In this document: in pieces, positions 1 to 10,146 of the stretch | Layout of the letters: each line of letters opens with the position of its first letter | Position numbering within the stretch: the first letter of the stretch is position 1 | Assembly (NCBI RefSeq): GCF_050947875.1 | Contig: NC_134572.1 | Span: 125,977,605-126,041,604, forward strand | Length of the DNA: 64,000 bases | From: Dermacentor variabilis | Lineage: Eukaryota; Arthropoda; Arachnida; Ixodida; Ixodidae | Reading direction: 5' to 3' | Translations under genes and position numbers: made by a program | Notes under the pieces: generated by a model | What the model was told of the DNA's origin: nothing | Databases searched by the model: none | The model's input: only the letters and a program-made list of their open reading frames with translations

Positions 1-1735
1 CTGCTCCTTTCCACTGTTGCGTACATGTAGGCGTTAGACACGCAAGACGGCCGGCCACTGACAGAGCAAAAGCGCAAGAGACAGCCACAGCGCTAGTTTG
101 CTTCCTGCAGTCTACGGTACTGTAGGAAAAACCGCGATAGTGATGTGTGGCGCTTGAATTCTCTTCGCCGATTTCCGTTTCTGTACTCGCCTTTCTCCTT
201 TGCTACCTCTTTAAGTCGCGTTTCTCTTTTTTTCCCGTGTAGGGTAGCAAACCTGACTTTTTCTGGTCGACCTACCCGCGTTTCCTTTGTTTCTAAAGGT
301 ATCCACAAGTTCGAGTTAGTTTGACACGGCATACCCGCAACAGGTAATTTAATACGTACTGATTCTATTCACTAGGTAAACTGCATCCCACTGCAGACAA
401 ACTACATTCACAATCTGAAAAAGTTTCGGAAGTGTGTGTGCATATAATACACCAGCTACCCTTACAAATACAGTAAAAAAGCACAGCTTGCATGGTCGGT
501 AGATGAGTATTTAGAAAGCTACCAAGAATCTCAAAAGTTACAAAAGAAAGAAAGAAACAAAAACAAATTGCTGGTTATTTGTTACACAATGCGCACATCT
601 TGCAGTGCCTTTGGGAGTGATGTCTTTGCATGCACCCTTATTCGCGGTTGTTCTTGCTGAAACATCCGAAGACCTTACATCTCAGCTACAGACGCATGCA
701 AGCACATGTAAGGAGTAAAAACAGCACGTAGTACAAGAGGCGTTAACATCGTTCGGCGCATGTACCCAGGTATTGTTTCCCCTGGCCCTAACCAAAGGAC
801 CACATCGGTACATCGAAGTACCGCAGTTCACCTATGACGTGGTTCACATAAAACAAGCTGGACGGCTCCACAACGTCCAAGGCCACCTCTAACCATCTGT
901 CGATGGAACTGCACGGCGTTTAGTCGAAAGCGGACGTACTTGCAGCAGTACACTGCTGCTTACGCTCACCCCCTGGATATCGTAGCTTTGCACACCCGCC
1001 CTTTCATGAAATAATTCGTAGATAGATTACTAACAACCATTATTCGCTGCATATCCTAGTATCAAAACATGCGACGGCGATAGAATACACACTAACGTCC
1101 CACATCAACCATGTCCTAGTGGAAATCCTTATTTAGAAACGCAGGGAAGCCTATTCGTATTGAATGTATAAACTCGCCTAAATCTGGGAGGGACAACTTA
1201 GAATGTTTAAATCTGGGAGGGACAACTTATCAAGCTTGTGGGATAAGCGGAGGTGGTTGACAAAGTTAACGCCCCACAGAAAGCAAATAAATATTCATCA
1301 GCAACCCATAGAGGTACCAAATTAGATCGTTTCATCTCCAATCACAGCTTCACCGTATTCAGATAGCCATATCAATCAAAGAAAAATCGGAGGACACCTA
1401 AGCACTTCTTATGAGTTAGGAATGCAAAAGCATTAACGTCCACTTGAATGCCGCTGAATTAACGGTGCTTCTAATTATGAACTACTCTAGGGCAAGCGAG
1501 CGCCTTAAGACGCTTGGCCAATGCCTCCTAGATAGCATAGGGCCGGTACACTTCGATCTGTGATGTCATGCTACCTTGCCCGACTGCCATAGAATCTAAT
1601 GGGGACACTCCCAAGTAAGCCGCTGTGATTTGGACGTCACCATTTTCGGAACGCCGGGCTTGGCAAGGTAAATTTCGCTCCAAGAAGCATGATATTATAA
1701 AGCCGATTGCATAGGCTTGCTAATTAGGAGGCGTT
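1..1735. other. Unassigned non-coding DNA
   Basis: No gene, RNA or mobile element is recognisable here. Open frames are short and have no familiar motif. The only local structure is a two-copy tandem repeat at 1179-1229. Confidence 0.5.
1179..1229. repeat. Two-copy tandem repeat, 29-bp period
   Basis: A 22-base block beginning TAAATCTGGGAGGGACAAC occurs at 1179-1200 and again at 1208-1229. The copies are identical and separated by a 7-base spacer, so this looks like a recent small duplication. Confidence 0.85.
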
Positions 1736-1855
1736 CGTTTAGCCCAGTGGGCAAGACACTCCGTTTCTGACCATGAGGTCGTACGGTCGAAACTCACTAG
1801 CACCAATGCTTTTCCTTTCAAATTTATTCTGTTTTTTACACATTAATTTCTTTAT
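1732..1855 (+). mobile_element. Degenerate tRNA-derived SINE
   Basis: The segment has a tRNA-like head. It carries an A-box-like block TTAGCCCAGTGGGCAAGAC and, about 35 bases on, a B-box-like block GGTCGAAACTC. A T-rich tail ending in a TTTTTTAC run follows. The spacing fits a tRNA-derived SINE with an internal RNA polymerase III promoter. The flanking stems do not pair well enough for a working tRNA. Family assignment is uncertain. Confidence 0.5.
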
Positions 1856-4800
1856 AGCGAATACCAAGCTGAAGTGAGAACGCAGGCGAGAGCTTTCGCG
1901 GACAAGGAACGCACGAATAACCCAGGCCTACGAGAGCGATTGTGGCGTGGCATCGTCGCGCAGAGCAACACAGTGCGCAGCAATCAGCCCTAGGCGTTTC
2001 TAGACTGTACCCATGGCAGATCACCTTCAAATTAGGGCTGGCGCCGCGGCGCTCAGTCCCGCAATTCGCCGCTGCCGCGGAAGGAAGCCCTCCAGGTCGC
2101 GGTGGACTGTTTTGAATAACCTAATAATGAAAAATGTCGCCTCCACCCGATGCGGGCGAGCTTATCACTCTGTAAGGGGGTCTGCTCACAGACAGAAATG
2201 CGGCTATAGCATTTGGCTCGTTTTCTGCTGACATGATCAGGTCAGGGGTTAGAGGCATAGTCCATGAATCCGCATTCTCTGTGCGTGAGAAAATATTACA
2301 AATGAGAAACAGAGAGGTTAATCAAGACTGAGCCAGGTTGGCTATCCTGCATGGGTCGAACGGGAGGAAAATATTAAGTGAAGGTGAGAGAGTTCAGTTT
2401 TAATGTTTCCGACGTTGCGAATTCTCAATGCTGCATCAAAGGCGGTCACGTCACATTCTTCGGTTGCATTAAGAAATTGCAACAGTAGCGCTTTTATGGT
2501 GTTTTGCAGCTGTGATTACGAAAGCGTGGTCCGAAGATCATGTCCACTTAGAAAGTTCCCCCTCTGAGTGACCAAAGCCTCAGAGGGGGGCACAAAGACG
2601 TGCTGCCAGAAGCGGTGAGCATTGTCCAAGAATACAACTGAGAAAGCCTCGCCCGCACTCCCCCCCCCCCCCCCCCCTTCCAGAGGTGTGCCATAGTTCT
2701 AGCCATATGGCTCGCGCCATCCGAAACCTGTCTCATGCGGATCGCAATTCCATCTTCACCTATTCACAAGACGCCTGCCACGCCGTCACATGCGGCACTG
2801 ACTCATGGTGCACCGCATGTTACGCACCGCACAGCCAACGCCACATGCGTTCCAACTTGCCACAGCGGACTTCTATCCCTCACAAGCCAGCGACATTTCT
2901 GCGCCGCCCAAGCCTTCTCTTCTGCTCTCTACTTTCCCCATTCCCTTCCCTCAACACCATGGTTAAGGGGCCCACAAATGTGTCATACAGTTACCGCGGT
3001 TTTAATATCGTCGTGCCGTAGCCACAATATCGTAGCCTATTCCTCACCTTACTCGTGTAAAACCGCGCTGCGCCACGGAAGCCAGGAGAGTCCGCGGGCA
3101 CTGGTGTGTCGGGCAGGGGATATGGCGGTGGCTCTTACGCCTATGGGCTAAAGGCCTCACAAGAAATATTTTCCTAATAGCTCAATATAAAAAAAAGTTT
3201 TGCCCTTTCTTTCTGCTGCAGAGTGGATGTTAGAGTGCATCCACTTTGCAACCAAACGAACTACAACGAACTACACGTCTGCCACGTCTCTGATGATTTG
3301 CTAACCCCTACTGCGCGACACTTGCATCGGCTGTGACAGCCCGATGGTGGCGACAGTGACTGCTAATGCGCGCGTCGAGTGTCCGTGTAATTACTATCGC
3401 AAAAAAATTTAGAGTTCATGCGGGGAAAATAATTAAGCGTTATGCTCAAGCGCTGTGAGGGTTCCAGCTTTTATGCCACAATCACGGGCATGGTACTCAC
3501 GTGCCAAAGCCGTGTAGCTCGTTAGACGACTGGCGCATGAGTCACAACGCGTAGCCCACGTGCGTTCAAGAATATGCACGCAAAAGCACATGCGAAGTTT
3601 GCGCCTTCTCAAGCACAAGAATACTTAGCCCGCACTGGCTCTTTTGGAGTGGCGAGTACCTGCGCTGCATGGCGCAATCAGAAGTCGACCCACCCCTCCC
3701 CCACAACACAGGGACGGGGTCCTGTAATCTTGTTACGAGAGCCGGGGCCCACCGTAAACATGACCCCTTGGCAGGAACTCCGAGAGCACACACGGGCGCG
3801 AGGGTCTATGTGAAATTGGGAGCGCAAGAATGAACATAAAGATTGAGCGCCACATGTACTGGAGTTGAAGTCATGACATTTTCACAACAGCTAGGAAAAT
3901 GTTAAATTGAAGAAAAGTGGGGCCTCCTGTACTGAAGAGCACTAAAAACTCGCGGAATAATTTGTTTTTACGATTTCAGTTTGCTTGAGCTTAATTGCTT
4001 CCTTTGTGCAAGTGTAAACAGAAATGAATACGAGGCCACTTGTTAACAAATTTGCCAAGGCATTGGGCATTGCATGTACTGTGATTTCGAAAGTATCTAT
4101 CTATCGATCCTATATAACACTGAAAGGAATTTGTATGTTGCAGATACAATCATCATCAGCTGAAGTGCTCATGGTATAAAAATGTTAAACTTCCATTTCG
4201 TTCACAATTTGGGCATCGCGATCTTCATCGCCCCTCAGCGGATAATCTAAACTTGAACATTAGCCTGATGAGTCTTGTTGTGGATCAATACAGTGGACTA
4301 TTCTGCTTACAAATCACCGCGATGCAACAAAGCACCAGTCTGGAGTAGAACATAAAGCACTAGCACGCTTGGAGCACAATATCTGCGCAGGTCGATGGAC
4401 TCACCAAGAAGCCGTCTATACTTAAACTTTACTCAGGCTAAGAAAACACTACGATTCTGAGGGAAGGCATGTGAGTCCTAGAATGTGTGACCGCGAGTGA
4501 AATCGAATTGCTCCCGTGGCGTGCGAGCTTCAGTCACAGTAACGTCCAATTCGAATTATCTTTGAGTGCACGAAACTATGTGCGATGATGACTCAACGTG
4601 GTTCCGTGTCGTATAAATATGACTGCGTATTTGTAAGCAGGGGTGCTATGCAGGATGCGCCGAGTTTCTCGTTCACCCGAGTTTTACCCGAGTTTGCTCG
4701 ACGGCAGTCAGTGAACGGAGATAGCGTGAAACGCGCCGAAGCTGCAGGCAAAAAAATATGTAGACAAAAAGCCGCGTATGACAACATGAGCGCACCCTGC

Positions 4801-5306
4801 GCGGCACACTGCTTCCACGTTTCAAGCGCAGAAGGCTGCACAACGAAACGCGCCAGCGCCGCGTATTGTTATCAACGGATTATCGCAACTTAGGGATACC
4901 GTGACTGTCCCGCTGTCTGTCTGCACACTTGCCGTGAGCCGCTTGCCACGCCTTTCCCGGGCGCGTCAAGGGCGTGCCTCCTCGTTCTGGTGCTATCCTT
5001 CTTTCCTCCGTCGAATGCGAACAGGGTACATGCGGTGCATTTTTGCACCTACACTTTCGCTCAAACGAATACGTTAGAATACAACAAATAAAATAACGAA
5101 CATTTTTATTTCTTTAGGTATCTGTTTTTCGTCTTCAACGCTAGAAATTTGTGATGACAAACGGAGATCGAGCAAATTATTAAATTTTGCACTTCTTGCC
5201 GCGAGTGGCGACAGTGAGGCGAAAGCTTAGAAGCGGTACATTGAAACGGGTCGCACGCACGAGGGCGTTCATACGGTGATAAGTCGCCTAGGGGCGCTGC
5301 AGTGTT
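1856..5306. other. Unassigned non-coding DNA
   Basis: No gene or known element is seen. The stretch is moderately GC-rich in places (2.0-3.2 kb) and includes the C18 run at 2660-2677. Short open frames here overlap on both strands, show no domain motif and are best read as chance. Confidence 0.45.
2660..2677. repeat. Homopolymer C18
   Basis: An uninterrupted run of about 18 cytosines. Its length may be unreliable because homopolymers are often miscounted in sequencing. Confidence 0.95.
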
Positions 5307-5314
5307 ATTCTCAA
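5307..5314. repeat. Left target-site duplication of the hAT-like element
   Basis: ATTCTCAA, matched exactly at 6674-6681 immediately beyond the right terminus. Confidence 0.85.
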
Positions 5315-6673
5315 TAGTGTTCCTGTATATGCTCCCGCAGGGAGCAGAGTTGCGCATACCTTTTCCGGCGCCGCTCGCACAGCTATTGGCGGAGCGCGAA
5401 AAATGACGTCAAATGATCCGCGCCGCTGCGAAGCCAACTTTACGGGCGCATCGCCGACTCATGAGAACTCGTCGTTTCCGTCAGTGCCATCGCCATTGCA
5501 ATCAGCGGACCGTCAATCGTGCGTTGAGAGGAGCAGCTGCGGGTTTCAGGTACGGTATTCGACGATGTGAAGTCAAGGACCTTGGTGAAGTGATACGAAA
5601 CACATCGTACTGGCACTTGTTTTGTGCCATTACGATGCCAAAAATGTGTTGTCAGATTACAGTCTGCACTGTGTGAATAATTACTCTGCAAGTTTGCCAT
5701 CTTGATGTGATTAGTGCAATAAAAATAACCTGTTGTTACTCTTAATAGCTTGTTGCCTTTCCATTTTCTTTGAATTCTGCCCCCAAGGTTCCAAGAACCA
5801 GCACACTTGGCCTGCTGCCAGCAGCCGTTCATGCATTCCCTTGTATGAAATAAATTTGATCTAGAAGCTCTTGCATCTTGAATCTTTTTCTACTTGCAGA
5901 TTTGCTGATACTATATAGCTGATTAGTCTGCGGTATGAATGAATCGTAAAAGTAAGCTTTGCTTAAAATGTGCGCATGTGAACATTTGAAATGCGCTTAA
6001 ATCTGTGTCTGCACCGCATGTATCGAAAACGTGCAGCTGTTTTGAACGATGGTTAGTGATAAATGACGCTCTGTTAACGGTCACTGACATAACTGCAGGC
6101 ACGATAGCTCTCTTGGCGACGGTCATTAATCGGCTGGTTTCGGCAGCCAATATGCGCTAAGTGTCCAGCTTACGTGTGTGAAGTTTTAAACACTCTCTAA
6201 AACATTTCTTGCTTTCTGACAATGATAAGACAACTTCATATGCATGAAAATCATTGCACCGCCTTTTGTGGCAACGTACTGCGCGTTTGCGAGCGAACTT
6301 TGGAGCTGTTCGAGCCACGGGAGTATTTTATTTTGGGGAACTGAAGACGGTCCTACCCCTTATTTGTACGTTCATGTGTGTGTTTGTATATGCGTGTTTA
6401 CATGGGTACATACAAAGTTTCGGTTGGTTGGAAGCCCACCCCCTCCGACTGCACGAATGACTCATTCGAGTGTAGCCTGTATTAAGAATTGCCCTTTACT
6501 AAGCGCCTGCGAACAATTGGCGCTTGTAGCTCGCGACCACTAGAGAAAAAGGCGGAACACCGCGCGGCATTTGGCTCCTGCGCGCGCGAGGAGGGGCTTC
6601 GCTGCAGAGCTGGATCACGACGGCGGACCTATGCGCAACTCTGCTCCCTGCGGGAGCATATACAGGAACACTA
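5315..6673. mobile_element. Non-autonomous hAT-like DNA transposon, 1359 bp
   Basis: The ends are perfect 44-bp terminal inverted repeats, 5315-5358 and 6630-6673, beginning TAGTGTTCCTG and containing a small internal palindrome CTCCCGCAGGGAG. The element is flanked by an exact 8-bp target duplication ATTCTCAA at 5307-5314 and 6674-6681. An 8-bp duplication and a terminus fitting the YARNG pattern are hallmarks of the hAT superfamily. No transposase is visible inside, so it would need an enzyme from elsewhere. Intact inverted repeats and target duplication suggest a fairly recent insertion. It landed inside the outer edge of another repeat. Confidence 0.85.
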
Positions 6674-6681
6674 ATTCTCAA
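6674..6681. repeat. Right target-site duplication of the hAT-like element
   Basis: ATTCTCAA, identical to 5307-5314. Confidence 0.85.
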
Positions 6682-7340
6682 TAAAGCCCCTTAATCTCCC
6701 AAAGTAGCGCCATTCACTTCACTCCTCCTCCGCTCGGCGCGGCCTCGACGGTGGCGCCGCCGGTGGTGGGCCTGCCGTAGCAGACGACGGCTAACACGCT
6801 AGGGCAAGAAATCCGCGGAAAAGCTTGATCGAGCCCTGCGGAGCAGTTCTTTCAATACAGACGTTCCTTCGTCAGTCGGTAACTGGCCTTAAATATGTCG
6901 TGTTCGAATTGTGGAAGAAATAGAGAAAATGACTATTATTCAAGCCATATTTAAGGCGTAAAGTGCGCGCACGGTGAGAGTTCGTGTTGCTGAAACACGA
7001 CGCAAGCACGCGGTGTGCTCAAACACGCGCGTAATTACCGAAGTTTCAGGTTTTGACAGCGTGAAAGTATGTGTCAGTGGTTTCGTAGGTTCATTTACGT
7101 ACCTGCAGGATACTTTTCGTCGGCCGGCGCATGAGAGATTTCGACTGTCTGCGGTCAGCGATGCCTGGCAACAGGGCCACTTTTTTCATTCCGGGGTGCT
7201 TTGGTAATCGTGACGATATATTGTTTTTTTTACAAGTACTGCTCCAGGAGGGGACATGTAACGGCTAACAGAGGCTTCTGAGGAGCACGTGACATTACAA
7301 TAAAGCTGGCGGCGCAGGGAGTGTTCGCATACAAAATCGG

Positions 7341-7360
7341 CTGTCCGCTATAGCGGACAG
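7341..7360. repeat. Perfect 20-bp palindrome
   Basis: CTGTCCGCTATAGCGGACAG reads the same on both strands. It could be a hairpin, a dimeric protein-binding site or a transposon-end remnant. No function can be assigned from sequence alone. Confidence 0.9.
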
Positions 7361-7599
7361 TCTATCTTATACTCCCTTGGCATGCACAGGCTTCGGCGAG
7401 CCCCATCCAGCCCTGGTTCTAGCTTTGGTGCTCTCGTTGCAGCTTTGGTGCCCTGGAGGCGCCGTCAATAGTACGAAATAATGACACGCTGTTACAACTA
7501 GTAAATAAAATATATTGAAGAAATACAATCGCGCTGAGGTGCATACTTCTAAAGCAGCGCTAGCGCGCCCGCGCGAGAATTCTGAAACGCCAACGAGGA

Positions 7600-7755
7600 A
7601 TTTACCGGCCCACCTACGATTCTACGATCCAAGTGCACGTTAAACATCCCCTGGCGACCTAGATAATGTTATCCGGAGCCATGCACTACGACCTCCATCA
7701 GAGCTTTAGTCGCTTCGGGACGTTAAAAACGTTAATCACCACAAACCAAATCAAT
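7600..7755 (+). mobile_element. Diverged Ruka-like SINE body (no tRNA head)
   Basis: The block around GTGCACGTTAAACATCCCC, followed by CCGGAGCCATGCACTACG and ending GGGACGTTAAAAACGTT, aligns by eye with the 3' body of the SINEs at 23490 and 27027. There the equivalent words are GTGCACGTTAAAGAACCCC and TCCGGAGTCCTCCACTACGG. The tRNA-like head is missing or unrecognisable, so this is an older, truncated copy. Confidence 0.55.
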
Positions 7756-8344
7756 ACATGCGGGCGTACATTCGAAGGTAAAAGACTGCATGCACAAGTC
7801 ATAGTGAGCCTTGCAAAAGCGTCGAGAATGTGCTAACTTATGGTGGAGCTCAAAACACACCCAGAATAAAGTCGCTTCTATGTCACAGGCCAGCTGCAGA
7901 TGCGTGCACTTTCACCGCAAGACGAAACTACGTGAAACAAAGAGAGCACATTCGAAAAAAAGAAAGTCAACTTGAACGCGCTAAAAACCACGCAGAGCAT
8001 GAACACATACACTTTTTCGAAGCGGAAGGTGTCAACTAGGCTCAAAAGAAGAGGTTGTGTGGAGCCGTGGCACTTACATCACGAAGCCGTGCGTTCTTTG
8101 CCACTTCCTCGAAGTCAACCCGCCCGATCCTGTAATCCACACTTTTCTTTTTGCGTTGCGCCCGCCGGATGGCAAAGCAAAAAGCTTTTTGCCCTCGCTG
8201 TGTCTGTTGCGGCAACCGAAGGCGCAGCAGCACGGCATCGCAATTAAGTTCTCGGCCCTAACACATTCTATTACGCTAACGTATTCCGTCAGTCCGCCTG
8301 CCGTACATTCGTCGCGCAGGCCCAACAATGGAGGTCGGAGCGCG

Positions 8345-8430
8345 CTGGAAAGAAAAAAATATACAAAAGCGGGGCGCCTACTCAGCTCTGGAAAGAAAAA
8401 AATATACAAAAGCGCGGCGCCTGCTTCCAC
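8345..8430. repeat. Two-copy tandem repeat, 43-bp period
   Basis: CTGGAAAGAAAAAAATATAC followed by AAAAGCGSGGCGCCT starts at 8345 and again at 8388 with one or two differences. It sits in a GC-rich block (8320-8530) that looks like part of a dispersed repeat. Confidence 0.8.
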
Positions 8431-8576
8431 GTGACACAGATTGGCCAATGGGGGAGCGGAGAAAGCTGGGGAGACAGGAGGCATGGGGGAGGAAGCGCCA
8501 GGGTGCGCGGGGTGGCGGAAAGATCTAAGAATGGCGCTACTTTTGAAAAATTGAGGGGCTTTAATTCTCAACAACG

Positions 8577-9647
8577 TCGGTCATGATCCGTGGAGGGTCA
8601 TGGCCACTCTTTCTCTATTAGGGGAATAGAAACGCAGCGCCGCGGTACGGCTGTTCATCGCAGGCACTTCACTAGGCTATTAAGGACCCCGCTTTACCTA
8701 CTAAAAACGACACAACGGCTGTCGCTGCAAAATGGCGGCATGTTATTTTAGAGTGCGTAGTGACGCAGTTCAGTGAAAATGTACCAGTTTATCTTTGTGC
8801 GCGGAGCCTCTGCGAAACTTTGCGAAAAGTGCGTGCTTCCCAGCGACACAATTCATCGCTTGTCATCGCTTGCCCAGTGAAGGTGCCTCTGAGCGCATGT
8901 ACGCAGTATGTGAGTGTGTTGTGCAGTCGAAGGTGCTTGCGGATTACCTCTGCTGGAGCCAGCAGCGATCGCAGATGGATATCGTAACGACACCGCACCA
9001 CTCGCATTTTGGCAGGTGAGGGTTCTTGTGTGCAGTTATGAAATCAGACTTCGAACGTAGAGAGGTGTTGGAACTATTGAGTGCGCAGTGCTTGTGATGA
9101 AGAAATGCCATTGCACTGGGTCTAGAAGAGCGAGTGATCGTGTTTACGACGCTGTGGCTCCGTTTCATCACCGATGACAGAGCAGCCATCTCAAACGACT
9201 GCTGCAATACGCACTCCTCAGCATCGTCGTCCCCCTCGGCGCATCGACGCCTTGCAAGCAGCTACAGTGACGTGCCGATAATTATTTAGTGTGTGCTACG
9301 CCCCACAATGCAGGCAATGAAACCGTGTTGTGGGGCCATCTCAGCCCGAGAAGATGTATGCATAAGCCAGCGACAGTCAACGCTTTGTTTTTGATAGTGG
9401 TGCTCAGTACATCACCGATGACAGTGCGTTGTGCGTGTTTTATGTCGGCGGTCAAGATTGTTGATGCCACTCAGCTCGACACCGCGTCGCTGTTGCCGGA
9501 AGATAAGTTGGGCGTGGCCCAACTGTAGTGGGTGCGCGCACAAGAGTTACATGCCTCGCGCGGGGCGTGACCTCTGGTTTTGATTGACAGGCGAACTCGT
9601 GCTAAACTCGTACATCGCGAAACCCCCTCCGAGTTCAACTCGGGAAC
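8577..9647. other. Unassigned DNA upstream of the Harbinger relic
   Basis: No gene or family is recognisable. The last 100 bases, ending in the CpG-rich CGAGTTCAACTCGGGAAC, lie directly before the ATG of the transposase relic and could hold its 5' untranslated region. No TATA box or element terminus could be fixed. Confidence 0.4.
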
Positions 9648-10146
9648 ATGGCGGCGGCAGCAGCAGCCTATTTCATTGCATCCAGCGGCAGCAAGCGGCA
9701 GTATGACCGTCCGGACCCGTTCACCTACATGACCGAAGGGGAGTTTCAGCGTCATTTCGAAGACATCAGTGCGCTGGCTGTGTGACGAGCAAGGCGAAGA
9801 CTCCCGTCTGCGGAGACAGCGTGGCGGGCTTCATTCGCTCACCGTCGTAGAGCAAGTCATCTGTGCCCTCCGTTTCTACGGGACTGGGAGTTTTGAGGGA
9901 AGCGTCGGCGCCGAGCGTTACATTGGACGCCATCAAACTACTGTTAGCAACTGTGTCAGAGATGTGTCTGACGCGCTTATCGATGCGGCAGTGCGTAAGC
10001 GGTGGCTAGCTTTCCAGAATACTGCGGCTGAGCGGGCGTATATAAAAGAATGCTTCCTACATCGTGGGAACATTACGAACGTAGTCGGGTGTGTCGACGG
10101 AACGTACGTAGGAATTAAGGCGCCTTCAGTGTCAGCGTTACTGTGA
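9648..10146 (+). pseudogene. PIF/Harbinger transposase (HARBI1-like), frameshifted N-terminal part
   Basis: Translation from the ATG at 9648 gives an alanine-rich start and a segment ending EFQRHFEDISALAV, then a stop at 9783-9785. The next reading frame continues without a gap from about 9769 to 10146 with RWLCDEQGEDSRLRRQR, EQVICALRFYGTGSF, HQTTVSNCVRDVSDAL and GCVDGTYVGIKAPS. These match, in order, the N-terminal half of HARBI1-type transposases: a helix-turn-helix-like region and then the first catalytic aspartate in the VDGT motif. A one-base indel near 9770-9785 breaks the gene. The two later catalytic acidic residues are not convincingly present, although a short degenerate block (CVADLNFV, about 10198) may be a trace. 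Most likely a dead transposon rather than a domesticated gene. Confidence 0.7.

Larger units (their letters stand above)
6674..8571. mobile_element. Possible inverted-repeat DNA element, about 1.9 kb
   Basis: The left end (6674-6715) and right end (8529-8571) are inverted copies of one another. They share the core blocks TAAAGCCCCT and AAAGTAGCGCCATTC with a few substitutions and indels. Inside are the palindrome at 7341-7360, a SINE relic at 7600-7750 and a GC-rich block with a tandem duplication at 8345-8430. These may be the two termini of one element or two separate opposite-facing copies of a repeat. The sequence alone does not settle which. No transposase frame was found. Confidence 0.35.

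Noticed and set aside
1732..1810. Functional tRNA gene
   Set aside because: The acceptor and T arms do not pair and a SINE-like T-rich body follows.
2686..3151. Two overlapping frames of 111 and 138 codons as a gene
   Set aside because: They are in different frames of the same GC-rich stretch, low in complexity, and have no motif.
5440..5832. 130-codon minus-strand frame inside the hAT-like element as a transposase
   Set aside because: Too short, with no hAT dimerisation or DDE-type motif; opposite-strand frames of similar length coexist.
8074..8574. 166-codon minus-strand frame as a gene
   Set aside because: It overlaps a GC-rich repeat with a tandem duplication and the inverted terminus at 8529; no domain is visible.
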